A DNA stretch of 64,000 nt from Choricystis sp. odSpoLacu1 (taxonomy: Eukaryota > Chlorophyta > Trebouxiophyceae), in NCBI GenBank assembly GCA_958009055.1, contig OY253649.1:744001-808000 (forward strand), read 5' to 3'. How positions within the stretch are numbered: position 1 is the stretch's first letter; the number at the start of each line of letters is the position of its first letter. Positions 51,401 through 62,161 of this stretch are shown here, piece after piece. A model generated the notes under the pieces. It searched no databases. It was not told the DNA's origin and saw only the letters and a program-made list of their open reading frames with translations. The position numbers and the translations under genes were made by a program.

Positions 51401-54308
51401 AGCCGGCGGCGGCAGCGGCTGCAGCCGCGGGGGCAGCAGCATCAGTGTCGCGCATCCGGATTTCGTTCGACACGATGCGATCATACAGGTCACTCAAAAA
51501 GGCTTCCGGCAGGTCGGCGCCGTCGTCAATGCCCCGGTTGTTGCGCACAAAGTCGGCTTTGGTCATCTTGGCTTTGACCTGTGGATTGTGGGCGTCCGTG
51601 TTGAGCATGACGACTGAATAGGCCAACACATAAGCGACGTCGGCCGACCGAAACGTGCCCGGGTTGCACGCGACGTAGCGCTGGGCGAACTTTTCCATGA
51701 GCCTGTCTATCTTTTGGGCTTCGCCAGGGAGGCGGAAGCCGGCCAGGAAGTGGCGCAGGGCGGCGTCAAACTCGAGGCACGAAAAGTCGAGGGCATCGAC
51801 ATAGGCGTGCATGACGGCGACCGCGCCGCCGTCGCGTTCACCCAGGTAATCGCCCACAGCCGCCTTGTCCAGGCCGAGGCCGGTGCGGGCCAGGAAGGCG
51901 GCCACATCGGAGGGGGACGGCCCCACCATGCCGGAGGCTTGGAGGGAGGCGAGCCCCTTGCGCGGGTGTGCGTTGAACGCGGCGACGCCCGCACGGAAAT
52001 CCCGTTTATAAGCGCGCCGCGCGGCCAGCTCGTCGGCCGCGTCGGTGGTGGAGGAGGAGGGAGGAGGAGGGACGGCAGACGGCCCTTCGCCTGCGTCCGC
52101 CAGGGTGGCCGAGCCGCCCGCCGCGGGGGACAGCGTGCGCGCACCGGCCGACGCGGCCGCGGCGGCGGCCGCGGCGACCGCGGACGCGACCGCCGCGCGC
52201 GCGGCCGCATCGGCGTCCACCCAGTCCGCCAGGGAGCGGGGCAGGGAGGCGAGGCAGGCGGCGGCTGCCGACCGCAGGGCGGCTTCTTCGGGGGCGGCCG
52301 CCACGGCGGCCGTGCTGCTGCCGTCGGGCGGCGCGGCCGCTCGCGCGAGGGCAGCCACCGTCCTCTCCACCAGCGAGGCAGCCTCCACGTCGCAATCAAA
52401 GTTGAGGAACAGGTCCACCAGGAGCTGGCCGTCGGCCGCCACGCGGGCCAGGCAGCGCAGGGCGGTGGCGCGGGCCAGCGGGTCGACGGCGGGGGGGGGT
52501 GGCGGAGGCGGTGGCGCTTGCGCCCCCGGAGGTGGCGGCTGCGGCGCGGGAGGCGCCGGCGGCGGTTCCAGCGGGGCCAGCAGCAGCATGGGGTAGAAGA
52601 CGCCCGTCTCCGCCTTCAGGCCCGCCCGCAGGCGCAGCAGGGCGGCCGTGAAAATCGAGGCCGCCGCGCGCGCTGCTGCTGGCGACGGCGAGCGCCCATT
52701 CTTCAACAGCGCCAGGCACAGGTGCTGCCTCACAGCCGCCGTCAGGCGGGCGTCGGCCGCGAACACGGGCCCCGCGTTGGACACGACGGCGGCCAGCAGG
52801 TCGAGGGCCAGGGCGCGACCGCGCGCGGCCGCGCCGTCGGCGCCACCGCCGTCTGCCGGCCGCACCGCCAGCTTGCAGAGCGCCCGAAACACAAAGTATG
52901 CGTCCCGGCGCAGCACGGCGTCCACACCGTCCGCGTCCAGGCCGCCAGGGGCGGTGGCGCCGCCGGAGTGAGCAGCTTTCGCGGCCGCGCGCGCGCGACC
53001 GCGGCGGTCGTGGGGCGCGCGTCGTCGTCAGGAGCGGCCGGCGACAGGGGCGACCGCGGGGCGCCGTCACCACCCGCCGCAGCGTACGTGGGGGAGGAGC
53101 ACAGAGAGTCGCCACCACCTCCATCGGCCGAGACGGTGCGCCCAAACGCACCATCGAGCGTCGCGGCCGCAGCCGCTGCCGCCGCGACGGCAGCACCGCC
53201 CCGCCACGCGTCCGCGATCGCGTCCGCCACAAAGGACGCGGCCGACGCAGCAGTGGAGGCGGCCGCCGCCCCCGCCGCCAGGGCGGCGGCGCCGTCGGGC
53301 GGGGGCAGCGCGGCAGGTGGCGGGGCGCGCGGTGCGCGAGCGCGCTTCGAGTCTGCTAAACGTCGTCACCGTGATCTGGAGCAGGGAGGCGCGCGCGGCA
53401 GCGGCCGCAGCATCCGACCTCGCCACCAAAGCCACGCTGTAGGCGGCGCGCAGGGCGAGGAGGCGGGCGGAGCCGTGCAGGTGCAGCGACGGTGATGCCG
53501 CCGCCGCCACCAGCCCACGCAGCGCGGCCAGGGCGGCGCCATCGTCGCCGGCGGCCACGTCATCCGCTTTGGCCAGCAGGGCGATGGCGGCAGCGTGGGG
53601 GGGCATGGGGCCGGCGCGGGAGGAGACGGTGTGGACGCCGCCCCCCACAACGCCGTGAGCCACGAGCCGCGCCGCGGCATCCAGCGCGGGCGTCGCCAGG
53701 GGCGGCCTCTTGGTGGACGCGGCCGCCGTCAGCACGGCCAGCAGGCGGGCCGCCCCCGCGGACGGCACGGTGCCGACAAAGGGCTCGTTGGCGGCGTCCG
53801 CGCCCGCGGCGTCGGCGTCGCCAGCCGCGTCGGCGGCGGTGGCGGGGGCGGCCGTCACTTGGCCGCCCTCGCACACCGCCACCTCGCCGCCGCCGCCGTC
53901 GCCACTGAAGTCGGCCGTCACGCGCAGCGCGTCGTCGGCGGGTGGAGGGGGCGGCTCGTCGCCGGTGTCTGGTGTGGACGGGCGCGGCGGGGTGACGCCT
54001 CCCGCACTCGCGGCGGCGGTGGCTGGCGGTGCCGGCGGCGGGGCGGAGGGTTCGGCGTCCTCGCTGCCGGGCACGATGTGGCGCAGCACGTCGTCCAGCT
54101 CGAGGAGGAGGGACTGTGAGGAGGGGGGAGAGGGTGGTGTCGGGTGAGGCTGCACCGTTGTCGCCCACAACACTCCCACCACAGCCCACCCCACACCAAC
54201 CGCACTCACCCGCGCGTCATGTCGCAAATTGTTGTACTTGCGCCCGGCGGCCGCCTCCACGATCGCTTCGAGGCATGGCCGCACCAGGTCGGCCGCTGGG
54301 GATGGCAT
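48499..54308 (-). CDS. BIG-type ARF guanine-nucleotide exchange factor (Sec7), frameshifted
   Basis: Exon 1 (54210-54308, MPSPAADLVRPCLEAIVEAA) splices by GTGAGT/CAG to a long exon reaching a stop at 48499, about 1900 residues. Order: DCB region (LLLELDDVLRHIVPGSEDAE), HUS region (VLRRDAYFVFRALCKLAVRP, LLVDLFLNFDCDVEA), the Sec7 domain (PSDVAAFLARTGLGLDKAAV, FRLPGEAQKIDRLMEKFA with the catalytic Glu, and YSVVMLNTDAHNPQVKAKMT), then HDS repeats (IVEVAHFNMDRVRLVWSRLW). BIG proteins activate ARF1-type GTPases at the trans-Golgi. The frame must shift near 53345, 52990, the G10 run at 50699-50708, and about 49200; three sites are GC-repeat or homopolymer tracts. No splice pair explains them. They are sequence errors or inactivation. 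Confidence 0.8.
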
Positions 54309-54350
54309 GGTTTGTTTTTTGCCTTCTTTGTTGTTAAAAGGGCTCAGGTT

Positions 54351-54980
54351 TCAGCGTCCGCTCTTGGGCGGCGTGAAGTGAGACAGCAGAGCGTCCAGGC
54401 GGGACTGTGGGTGGTGTGTGGAGGGAAGGGAGTTGGACGGTGGTGGTGTGTGGAGGGAAGGGAGTTGGACGGTGGTGGTGTGGGAGGAGCAATGGCGCGC
54501 GAAAAGCCATCCCACCAACTAACGGCCACTCCCCACGCCCTGCGCCGCCCTCCCAATGCGGCATCGAGCGGTGCGCGTCTTGTGACTCGCACTGCGCGGT
54601 CTGGCGGCCGGGCATCGTGGGCTTGCGGGGCGCAAGACACGCCAGAGGCGTCCAGCGCGACTGTTACCACGCACCCTCTACCCCCCACTCCCGCCCCCAA
54701 TCGACCACACAACACTCACCCTGGGCAACCTTGCCACCCACTCCAGCACGCGCGCCGCGGACGCCGCGTCGGCCGGGGTACCCCCGAACGCGCCGCGCAG
54801 TGCAGCCCGCGCGTTGGCTCGCGCCTTGGCGCCGGCGGGGCCGCCGAGCGACGAGGCGGCGCGGAGCAGCCGGCGGGCAAGTGCGGCGTCGATGGTGGCG
54901 CGGTGGAAGGGGAGGGGCTCCCCTTTGCAGAAAACAGAAAGCAGCGAGAGTGTTATGCAACGCGCAATCGCTTCGTCCTT
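54351..54980 (-). CDS. Small LYR-like protein, start codon not found
   Basis: Two reverse-strand exons, 54720-54980 (open part) and 54351-54404, join through GTGAGT/CAG with frame kept. The chain reads KGEPLPFHRATIDAALARRL, LRAASSLGGPAGAKARANAR, GGTPADAASAARVLEWVARL, then SRLDALLSHFTPPKSGR and stop. The helix pattern (L-x-x-LLR, then ANARAALRGAF, then a third helix) is like LYR/complex-assembly proteins of mitochondria, but the LYR triplet itself is not clear. No ATG lies between the upstream in-frame TAA at 54981-54983 and the conserved-looking part, so an upstream exon, a non-ATG start or an indel must be invoked. The splice supports a real gene. Confidence 0.4.
54411..54482. repeat. 32-base tandem repeat in an intron
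   Basis: Two perfect copies of a [23 protein letters not shown] unit (54411-54442 and 54443-54474) and the start of a third lie in the 315-base intron of the LYR-like gene. Confidence 0.9.
54944..54952 (-). promoter_or_regulatory. CACTCTCGC candidate promoter element (reverse)
   Basis: GCGAGAGTG, the reverse complement of the recurring 9-mer, ends 38 bases before the sorting-nexin ATG. Confidence 0.35.
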
Positions 54981-54990
54981 TTATTCAACC

Positions 54991-56906
54991 ATGGAGCCCG
55001 ACGACCCGCTCCAGTTTGCGTCCGTCGCGCTGGACGCGCCCGTGGAGACTCAGGCCACGTTTGGGGGCGCGTCCGAGCCGGTGGCGCCGCCCCCGTCCCC
55101 GCCCCCTGCCGCCGCGGACGAGCCTCCCCCGCCGTACGAGAGTGTGGTCATGGGCGCGGCCAGCGTGTCGGTGAGTTGGTTGGATGTGACGTGGGTTGTG
55201 CGTTGTGTGTGTGTGCTCGGCGCGTGGCGGTGGGCGAGAGAAAGGGGCGCGCGCATCAACCCATTGCTCTGCGCGCGCTGTCCCTCATGCTCCCCGGTTC
55301 TCCACCCCCCTCTATCCACACTGCAGGAACCGGCGCCGATACAGGTGTGTGATTTGAAACATGCGAGCGTGGGCGTGGTGCTGCACTCGAACCAAAAAAC
55401 GGCAACCAACCCACCCTCACCCTCTCTCTCCTCCCAGCCCATCCCCGGCGCCCTGCCGCCGCCGCCCGTGCTGCCGCTGTACGAGGTCACGGTGTCGGAC
55501 CCAGTCAAGCATGGCGAGGGCGTGTCGGTGAGTGAGAATGGAGGGGGGTGCTAGAGCCACCGGTCGTCTCTCGCTCGCCTCTTTTTTTTTTCATCCACCA
55601 CCTTCCCTCTCTTCCTCCCACAGGCCTACGTCTCCTACAAAGTGGCGGCCCGCCGCCTGGATCCCGCAGCCTCGGGCGCTCCTCCCCCCCCCGACGTCAT
55701 TCGGCGGTTCTCTGATTTTGCCTGGCTGCGGGCCGCCCTCCGCGCCGCGCGCGCGGGCGCGGTCGTCCCCCCGCTCCCCTCCAAAAGTGTGGTGGCCAAG
55801 TACTCCGCGTCCGCCGAGTTCATCGAGGGGCGGCGGGCGGCGCTGCAAGTGTTCTGCAACCGGGTGGTGAGTGTGAGGAAGAGACGGGAGGGGGGAGCGG
55901 GGGGGTGGCGCAAAGCAAAACACTCTCACCCACCACCCTCTTCACACAGGCCGCCCACCCCATGCTGGCCGCCTCCCCCCATGTGTCCGCCTTCCTCACC
56001 TCCCCCGAGGACGACTGGGCGCTGCACATGGCGGACGCCGACGCGCGCGCGGCCGCCGCGGGGGAACCCACCCCCTCGTCCGGCGCGGCCCTGCCCCCAC
56101 CCCCCCCCTCGTCTCCCGCCGCCGCCGCCCGCAAAAAGCTGGGGGGGGTCCTGGGCCGCCTGCGCGACCTAGGGGCGTCGGCTGCGGCTGCCATGAGTGG
56201 GCGCCCTGTAGCAGACGCCGACGCTGCCCTCGCGTCCGCCGACCCAGAGTTCCTGGCCGCCCGAGACTACGTCGCCTCCCTCGAAATCCACCTGGGCGAC
56301 CTGCACCGCGCCGCGTCCCGCCTGGTGCGCAAGCAGGCGGACGCGGGGGCCGCACTGGCAGAGTTTGGGGGGGCAGCCGCCATGCTCGGTTCATCAGAGC
56401 CTGGCCCCCTGGGCGCCGCCTTCTCCGGCCTGGCTGAAGCGGCAGACATGCTGGCCCGCGTGTCGGCGGTGCAGGCGGAGAGGTTGGTGGCCTGTTTTGA
56501 GGCGCTGCTCAAGGAAGCCGCGCGTGGCGCGCGTGCCGCGCGCGACGCGGTGGCCGACCGCTCCACCGCGGTGGCGGCCGTGGCAGCCGCCCGGGCGGCC
56601 GTGGATGCGAAGCGGGTGCGGTTGACGCGTCTGCGGGCGTCGCCGGGGACTCCTGAGGCAAAGCTGAGGGAGGCAGAGGCTGACCTGCTGTCTACACAGC
56701 GCGCGGTGGACGCCGCGCGGGCCGCGTCCGACGCGGCCGCCGCCACGGCAGCCGCCGACTTGCCACGCTACCAGGGTGAGCGTGCGGCGGGGTTGGCCAG
56801 TGTGCTGGCTGATTTCGCGGCGGCACAAGCGGCCGCTGCAGCCGACGCGGCGCGCGTGTGGCGGGCGTACGCGCCCAAGGCGGCGGCCGCGGCGGATGGA
56901 GGGTGA
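54991..56906 (+). CDS. SNX1: PX-BAR sorting nexin (SNX1/SNX2-like)
   Basis: Exons 54991-55170, 55327-55344, 55438-55527, 55624-55866 and 55950-56906 give 495 residues. The N-terminus is acidic and Pro-rich (PSPPPAAADEPPPPYESVV). The PX domain spans about 85-190: YEVTVSDPVKHGEGVSAYVS, IRRFSDFAWLRAAL and PPLPSKSVVAKYS, with the phosphoinositide-binding Arg in RRFSDF. The C-terminal ~250 residues are long Ala-rich helices (YVASLEIHLGDLHRAASRLV, AERLVACFEALLKEAARGAR, LREAEADLLSTQRAVDAARA), typical of the BAR dimer. These proteins tubulate endosomal membranes with retromer. Exon 2 is an 18-base microexon (EPAPIQ) with a GTGTGT donor. All phases are zero. Confidence 0.9.
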
Positions 56907-57233
56907 GGGAGGGAGGAACACGATCGGGTGTGTTTCCTTTGGTGGTGTGTAGGAGGTGGCGTGTAAAAGAGACGACGAAGAGGGGGCGAGACGACGAGCG
57001 AACGAGAGCCGTGCAAACAAAGCGAAGCCGGCGCTCTTCTCACATTTCTCCTCCCCTTGCGCTGCTCCTTCTCCTCCCCTCCCCTCCTCCGACACTGCGC
57101 GCGCGGCTTCTTGCACGCAGGCGTCTGACCCGGGGCGGACTCTCGGCACACCGCGTCTGCGAGCCCACTTTTGACCGTCCGCTTCGAAGGCGTTGCCCGC
57201 CACCTCTCCCCTCTCTCCTGCCCGCCACTCACC
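56907..57233. other. Intergenic region before DXS
   Basis: This gap combines the SNX 3' end with the DXS promoter and leader. It contains a purine-rich stretch around 56960-57010 and a CT-rich stretch at 57045-57085. No gene is seen. Confidence 0.4.
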
Positions 57234-59611
57234 ATGCACGCGCATTGCCCCCTCGCGCACCGTCCCGTCGCTCGCGCGACCTCGCGCCCCGCCGGCGGGG
57301 CGGCGCGCCGGCCGGCCGCGGCGCGTGCGGCCCCCACCAACGGCGCCGCCGCCGGCGTGCCGGAGCCCGCCGCCGCGTTTGACCCGCGCCTCTCGTCCGA
57401 CGAGATCGAGCAGTGGGAGGACAACGGGGGGCCGCCCACCCCGTTGCTGGTGAGTGGAATGGGGGGAGGCGAGGGAGAGAGGGGGGGAGGGCGCGCGGGG
57501 CGTTGAGCCCCAGAGGCTCGCGGCCACCGCGCAAAGCAACGACGCCTCGACCCTTACCCGTTTTTCCTGCCTCGCTCACCAACGCCCGCCCCGCCCCCCC
57601 CCCCCCCACACACCCACACCCACACACCCACCACCACCACCAGGACACCGTCAACTACCCCGTCCACCTCAAAAACCTGTCCCTGCCCCAACTCAAACAA
57701 CTCGTCAAAGAGTTGCGCTCCGACATCATTCACACCGTCTCCAAAACGGGGGGCCACCTGGGCGCCTCCCTGGGCGTCGCCGAGCTGACCGTCGCCCTGC
57801 ACTACGTCCTCGACACGCCCACCGACCGCATCGTGTGGGACGTGGGGCACCAAGCGTACGGCCACAAGATTCTGACGGGGCGGCGCAAGCAGATGCCGAC
57901 CATCCGCCAGCACGGCGGCCTGTCGGGGTTCACCAACCGCACCGAGTCCGAGTACGACCCCTTTGGCGCGGGCCACTCGTCCACGTCTGTGTCCGCCGCG
58001 CTGGGCATGGCGGTGGGGCGCGACTTCAAGGGGGCGGCCAACACGTGCGTCGCCGTGATTGGGGACGGCGCGATCACGGGCGGCATGGCGTACGAGGCGA
58101 TGAACCACGGCGGCTTCCTGGACACCAACATGATCGTCATCCTGAACGACAACCAGCAGGTGTCCCTGCCGACGCAGTACAACGGCAAAAACCAGGACCC
58201 CGTCGGCGCGCTGTCGTCCGCGCTCGCGCGGTTGCAGGCCAACCGCCCCCTGCGCGAGCTGCGCGAGCTGGCGAAAGGGGTGACCAAACAACTGCCTGAA
58301 CCCCTGCAAGAAGCCACCGCCAAGATTGACGAGTACGCGCGCGGCATGATCAGCGGGAGCGGGTCGACCCTGTTTGAAGAGCTCGGCCTGTACTACATCG
58401 GCCCCGTCGACGGCCACAACCTGGACGACTTGATCGCCGTCCTCCAGGACGTCAAAGCGGCGGCGACGGTCGGCCCCGTCCTCATCCACGTCATCACGGA
58501 GAAGGGGAGAGGGTACTCGCCCGCGGAGGCCGCGTCCGACAAGATGCACGGCGTCGGCAAGTACGACCTGCGCACCGGCGTCCAGGTCAAGGTCAAGACG
58601 GCGGCCGGCTCCTACACCAACTACTTTGCAGACGCCCTGGTGGCTGAAGCGGAGGCCGACTCCCGCGTCGTCGGCATCCATGCCGCGATGGGGGGGGGCA
58701 CGGGCATGAACCGTTTCGAGGCGCGCTTCCCCGACCGCACGTTCGATGTCGGCATCGCGGAGCAACACGCTGTGACCTTTGCCGCGGGCCTGGCCACCGA
58801 AGGCCTCATCCCCTTCTGCGCCATCTACTCGTCCTTTTTGCAGCGTGGCTACGACCAGGTGGTGCATGATGTGTCGCTGCAAAAGCTGCCGGTTCGCTTC
58901 GCGCTCGACCGTGCCGGCCTCGTCGGCGCAGACGGCGCCACCCACTGCGGCGTCTTTGACACCGCGTTCCTGGGGGCCCTGCCCAACATGGTGCTGATGG
59001 CCCCCTCGAATGAGGCTGAACTATGCTGTGCCGTGGCGACGGCTGTGGCCATAGACGACTCCCCCTCCGCCCTGCGCTTCCCGCGCGGCACTGGCATCGG
59101 CGTCGACCTGGCCGCCGCCGGCGTCGCCCCCAACATGAAGGGCACGCCCTGGGACCTGGGCAAGGGCGTGGTCAGGCGGTCGGGGTCTGACGTGGCATTC
59201 CTGTGCTACGGCACACTCACCAACGACGCGCTCGCGGCGGCCGAGCTCCTCGCCACCGGCCACGGCGTGTCCGCCACCGTCATCGACATGAGGTTCTGCA
59301 AGCCTCTGGACACGGCTTTGGTGCGGTCTGCCGCCAAAAACCACCCCGTGTTGATCACGGTGGAGGAGGGGTCGGTCGGCGGCTTCGCTGCCCACGTGCT
59401 CCAGTTCCTGGCCCTCGACGGCGCCCTCGACGGCAGCCTCAAGTTCCGCCCCATGACCCTGCCCGACCGCTACATCGAGCACGGCACCCAGGCTGACCAA
59501 CTGGCGGAGGCGGGGTTGACGCCCGCCCACATGGCGGCCACTGCGCTGTCGTGCCTGGGGCGCAAGGACGCGACGGTGGCGGGCGTGCTGGCTGGCATGA
59601 AGAGTGAGTGA
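57234..59611 (+). CDS. DXS: 1-deoxy-D-xylulose-5-phosphate synthase, plastid
   Basis: Exons 57234-57449 and 57644-59611 give 727 residues (GTGAGT/CAG; the intron holds a long C run near 57596). The first ~50 residues ([20 protein letters not shown]) are a transit peptide. The core begins [20 protein letters not shown] and [20 protein letters not shown]. Thiamine-diphosphate binding is shown by [20 protein letters not shown] followed by ILNDNQQVS. Later motifs are [31 protein letters not shown] with the conserved Glu, and [20 protein letters not shown]. The C-terminal domain has MRFCKPLD and [19 protein letters not shown] condenses pyruvate with glyceraldehyde-3-phosphate, the entry and control step of the MEP isoprenoid pathway. 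The start gives a plausible transit peptide; an upstream in-frame ATG at 57171 is less likely. Confidence 0.97.
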
Positions 59612-59949
59612 ATGAGAGTGTGCGTGTGTGTGTTTTTCTTGTCTATACACATCCCCGCGACTTCTGGCGATTTTTTCTTCTTCATTTTTGGGTGGGTCTT
59701 TTTTTCGTTGGCGGCGGCGGGCGCGAGTGTCGAGTGAGAGAGCGAAAAACGAGCGTGGAGGAGAGTGGCGCGGGTGGCCCCCAAGCACACAAGTGTAGAA
59801 CTTTCTTTTTTGTTTCGTTTGTTTGGGACGCAAGACAAAAACACAAGGAGGGAGGGGTTGAGAGAGAGGGCTGACGAGGAACGACAGCGGCCACTCTGCT
59901 CGCTCGTTTGCATCCCTCTCGCTCTCCACACCCCCAAAACCCGCTCGCC
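59612..59949. other. Intergenic region between DXS and DUF3700 gene
   Basis: T-rich after the DXS stop (about 59630-59710), then purine-rich. A CCCTCTCGC at about 59912-59920 is one base off the recurring CACTCTCGC element. No gene is seen. Confidence 0.4.
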
Positions 59950-60915
59950 ATGCAAGGCTTCGTCGCCATTTTTGATGCAGGTATGTGCCCGTGTTGAGAG
60001 CTATCACGTGTCGAGTGCGTTTGCGGCGACGGAGATCGCGAGGCGGCGGCGTGGGGGGCGGGGGGCTGACGAGGGTCGAGCCATTCGGCGACCGTACCAC
60101 CCCCTCCCTCTCCACCCACCCCACCTCCCCCAGATCTGGCCCCTCCTCCGCCCGGACTCTCCCCCTTTGCCCCGGGCGCGGACGCCGGCGCCCTGACCTG
60201 CCACGCTGCCGCCGAACTGGGCCGGCTGATGGGGGACACCCCCTGCGTCGACGCGCCCCCCCACTCCGGCTTCGCCGCCGCCGCGTCCCCCGCCGCCGCC
60301 GTCCACCGCGTGGGCGACGTCATCGCCATCATCCACCAAGCGGAAGCGGCCGACATCGCGCTGGACGCGACCGCGGCGGCTGCCGCGCTTTTGGACGCCG
60401 ACGCCGACGCCGACGCGTCCGCCCTGGAAACCGCCCTCGCCTCCCTGGCCGCCCTGTCGACCGTCCCCTGGGCCATGGTCGCCTTTGACGCCGGCACCCG
60501 CCGCGTGGTGGCCGCCCGCGACGCGGCGGGCGGCGGGGAGCTGTGGTGGGGTGTGTCCCCCGGCGGGCTGCTGGTGCTGGCGTCCACTGCCGCCGACGCG
60601 GCGGCCGCCGGCATTGGGGAAAGCTCGTCCCTGTTCCCCGCGGGTGGCGCCTTCATCGCGGCAGACACGGTGCCCTCGTCCCCGGGTGCGCGCGGGTTCA
60701 CGCTGGTGGGGGTGACCCCCACGCCCGGGCGTCTGCTGTCGTTTGTGGCCAACGATGACGAGAACGACGCCGACGACCAGGAGGAGGGCGCCGCCCACGG
60801 GCACCACCACCGCCACTTCCGGGAGATGCGCGCTGTCCCCCGCCTCGACGTGGGCGGCGCGCTGTGTGGTGCGGTGTACCGGGTCGCGTCCGCGCCCCGG
60901 TTTGCGGTGATTTGA
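59950..60915 (+). CDS. DUF3700 / aluminium-induced-like Ntn-hydrolase-fold protein
   Basis: Exons 59950-59980 and 60134-60915 give 270 residues; the donor is GTATGT. The N-terminus MQGFVAIFDADLAPPPPGLS matches the start of plant AILP1/TSJT1 proteins. Further matches are VPWAMVAFDAGTRRVVAARD, GELWWGVSPGGLLVLASTAA and the C-terminal MRAVPRLDVGGALCGAVYRV. These proteins share the class-II glutamine-amidotransferase fold but lack an obvious N-terminal catalytic Cys, and are stress- or sugar-responsive in plants. The YGL/LRDR motifs of the plant proteins are not clear here. The insertion NDDENDADDQEEGAAHGHHH is acidic, then His-rich. The first exon is only 31 bases, chosen because it restores the family start. 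Confidence 0.82.
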
Positions 60916-61071
60916 GGAGAGATGAGAGGTGGGTGTGTTTGTTCGAGTGTTGTGTGTACGTGTATGTGTGTGCCTTGTGGTGGTGCTGCTCGTCGTGTGA
61001 GTTTGGGCGTTTGGGCTGAAAGGGGTGTCGTTTTTTTCGTGGAGAAGAGAGAGTGCAAAACGACAACACAA

Positions 61072-61080
61072 CACTCTCGC
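61072..61080 (+). promoter_or_regulatory. CACTCTCGC candidate promoter element
   Basis: Exact copy of the recurring 9-mer, 69 bases before the YJU2B ATG. Confidence 0.35.
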
Positions 61081-61149
61081 CTTTCCTCTCCCCGTTTCTC
61101 CCTCCGCGTGCCGCCCCGCCCCGCCCGCGGGCGACAGCGAGGCCGCACC

Positions 61150-62102
61150 ATGTCGTCCCTCGCCGCAGCGCGCGCCGACAACTTCGTAAGTGCGGGGCCA
61201 AAAAAGACGCGCCATGCGGTCCCTCTCTCCCATGCCCTCTCTCACCCACCCACCCCACCCACCCACCCACACAACAGTACTACCCCCCCGACCACGACCC
61301 GGCCAAAGGCTCCATCAACGCGCAACAAGGGTCCCACCCCCTGCGCGCCCGCGCCGCCCGCCTGACGTCCCATGGCATCCTGGTCGTCCGTTTCGAACTC
61401 CCCTTCCCCGTGTGGTGTGGCGGCTGCTCCCACTTGATGGCCAAAGGCGTGAGGTTCAACGCTGACAAGAGCGCTGTCGGCCAGTACCACACGACAACGA
61501 TCTGGAGGTTTGAGATGCGGACGCCGTGCTGCAACCACCGCCTCATCATCCGAGCCGACCCCGCCGCCCGAGACTTCATCGTGGAGGACGGCGGCAGGCG
61601 CAAGCTGGTGCGGGATGCGGGGCTGGAGGCCCAGCTGGCGGACGGCGACACGAGTGGGCGGGCGGTGCTGGAGGACAGGTGTGTCCGGGCGGCGATGCGG
61701 GCCGACCCCTTTTCCGCGCTCGAAACCGCGGCCACAGACGCCGCCCGCGGCGCGGAGGAGGGGCGAAGGCTGGTGTCCCTGGCTCGTGCGGCGTCAGTGC
61801 GCGGGCGCAACGATTACGGCGCCAACCGGGCGGCGCGCGACGCGGCGCGGGGGGCGCGGCGCGCGTCTGCGGCCGACCGCGCGCGCGGGGAGGCCATCGG
61901 GTTGCGCGTCCCCCTGCTGCCCGCGTCCGACGCAGACGCCATGGCGGCCGCCGCCGTCATCGGCACCCGGGACGGCGTGCGAGCCAGCAGGAATGCAGTG
62001 GCCGCGCGCGCGGCCGCGCTGAAACCGCGCGCCGCGGCGGGCGGGCCGCGCCGCGCGGGGGAGGCGCCACCATCGGCGGTCGTCGTGAGGCGCAGGCAGT
62101 AG
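61150..62102 (+). CDS. YJU2B: YJU2B/CCDC130 splicing-factor family (Cwc16/Saf4)
   Basis: Exons 61150-61185 and 61278-62102 give 286 residues (GTAAGT/CAG). The core is the family signature YYPPDHDPAKGSINAQQGSH, PLRARAARLTSHGILVVRFE, then FPVWCGGCSHLMAKGVRFNA, YHTTTIWRFEMRTPCCNH and DFIVEDGGRRKL. The CxxC and CC pairs form the zinc site. This protein sits at the catalytic spliceosome or aids use of non-consensus splice sites (Saf4 in fission yeast). The C-terminal third is Ala/Arg-rich and less conserved. A tiny first exon (12 residues) is usual for this model and is supported by the resumed YYPPD start. Confidence 0.92.
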
Positions 62103-62161
62103 AGTGTGTGTGTGTTTTAGAGATCTGTTTTTGTAGAGTTTCGAGTGTCTAGATCATCATT

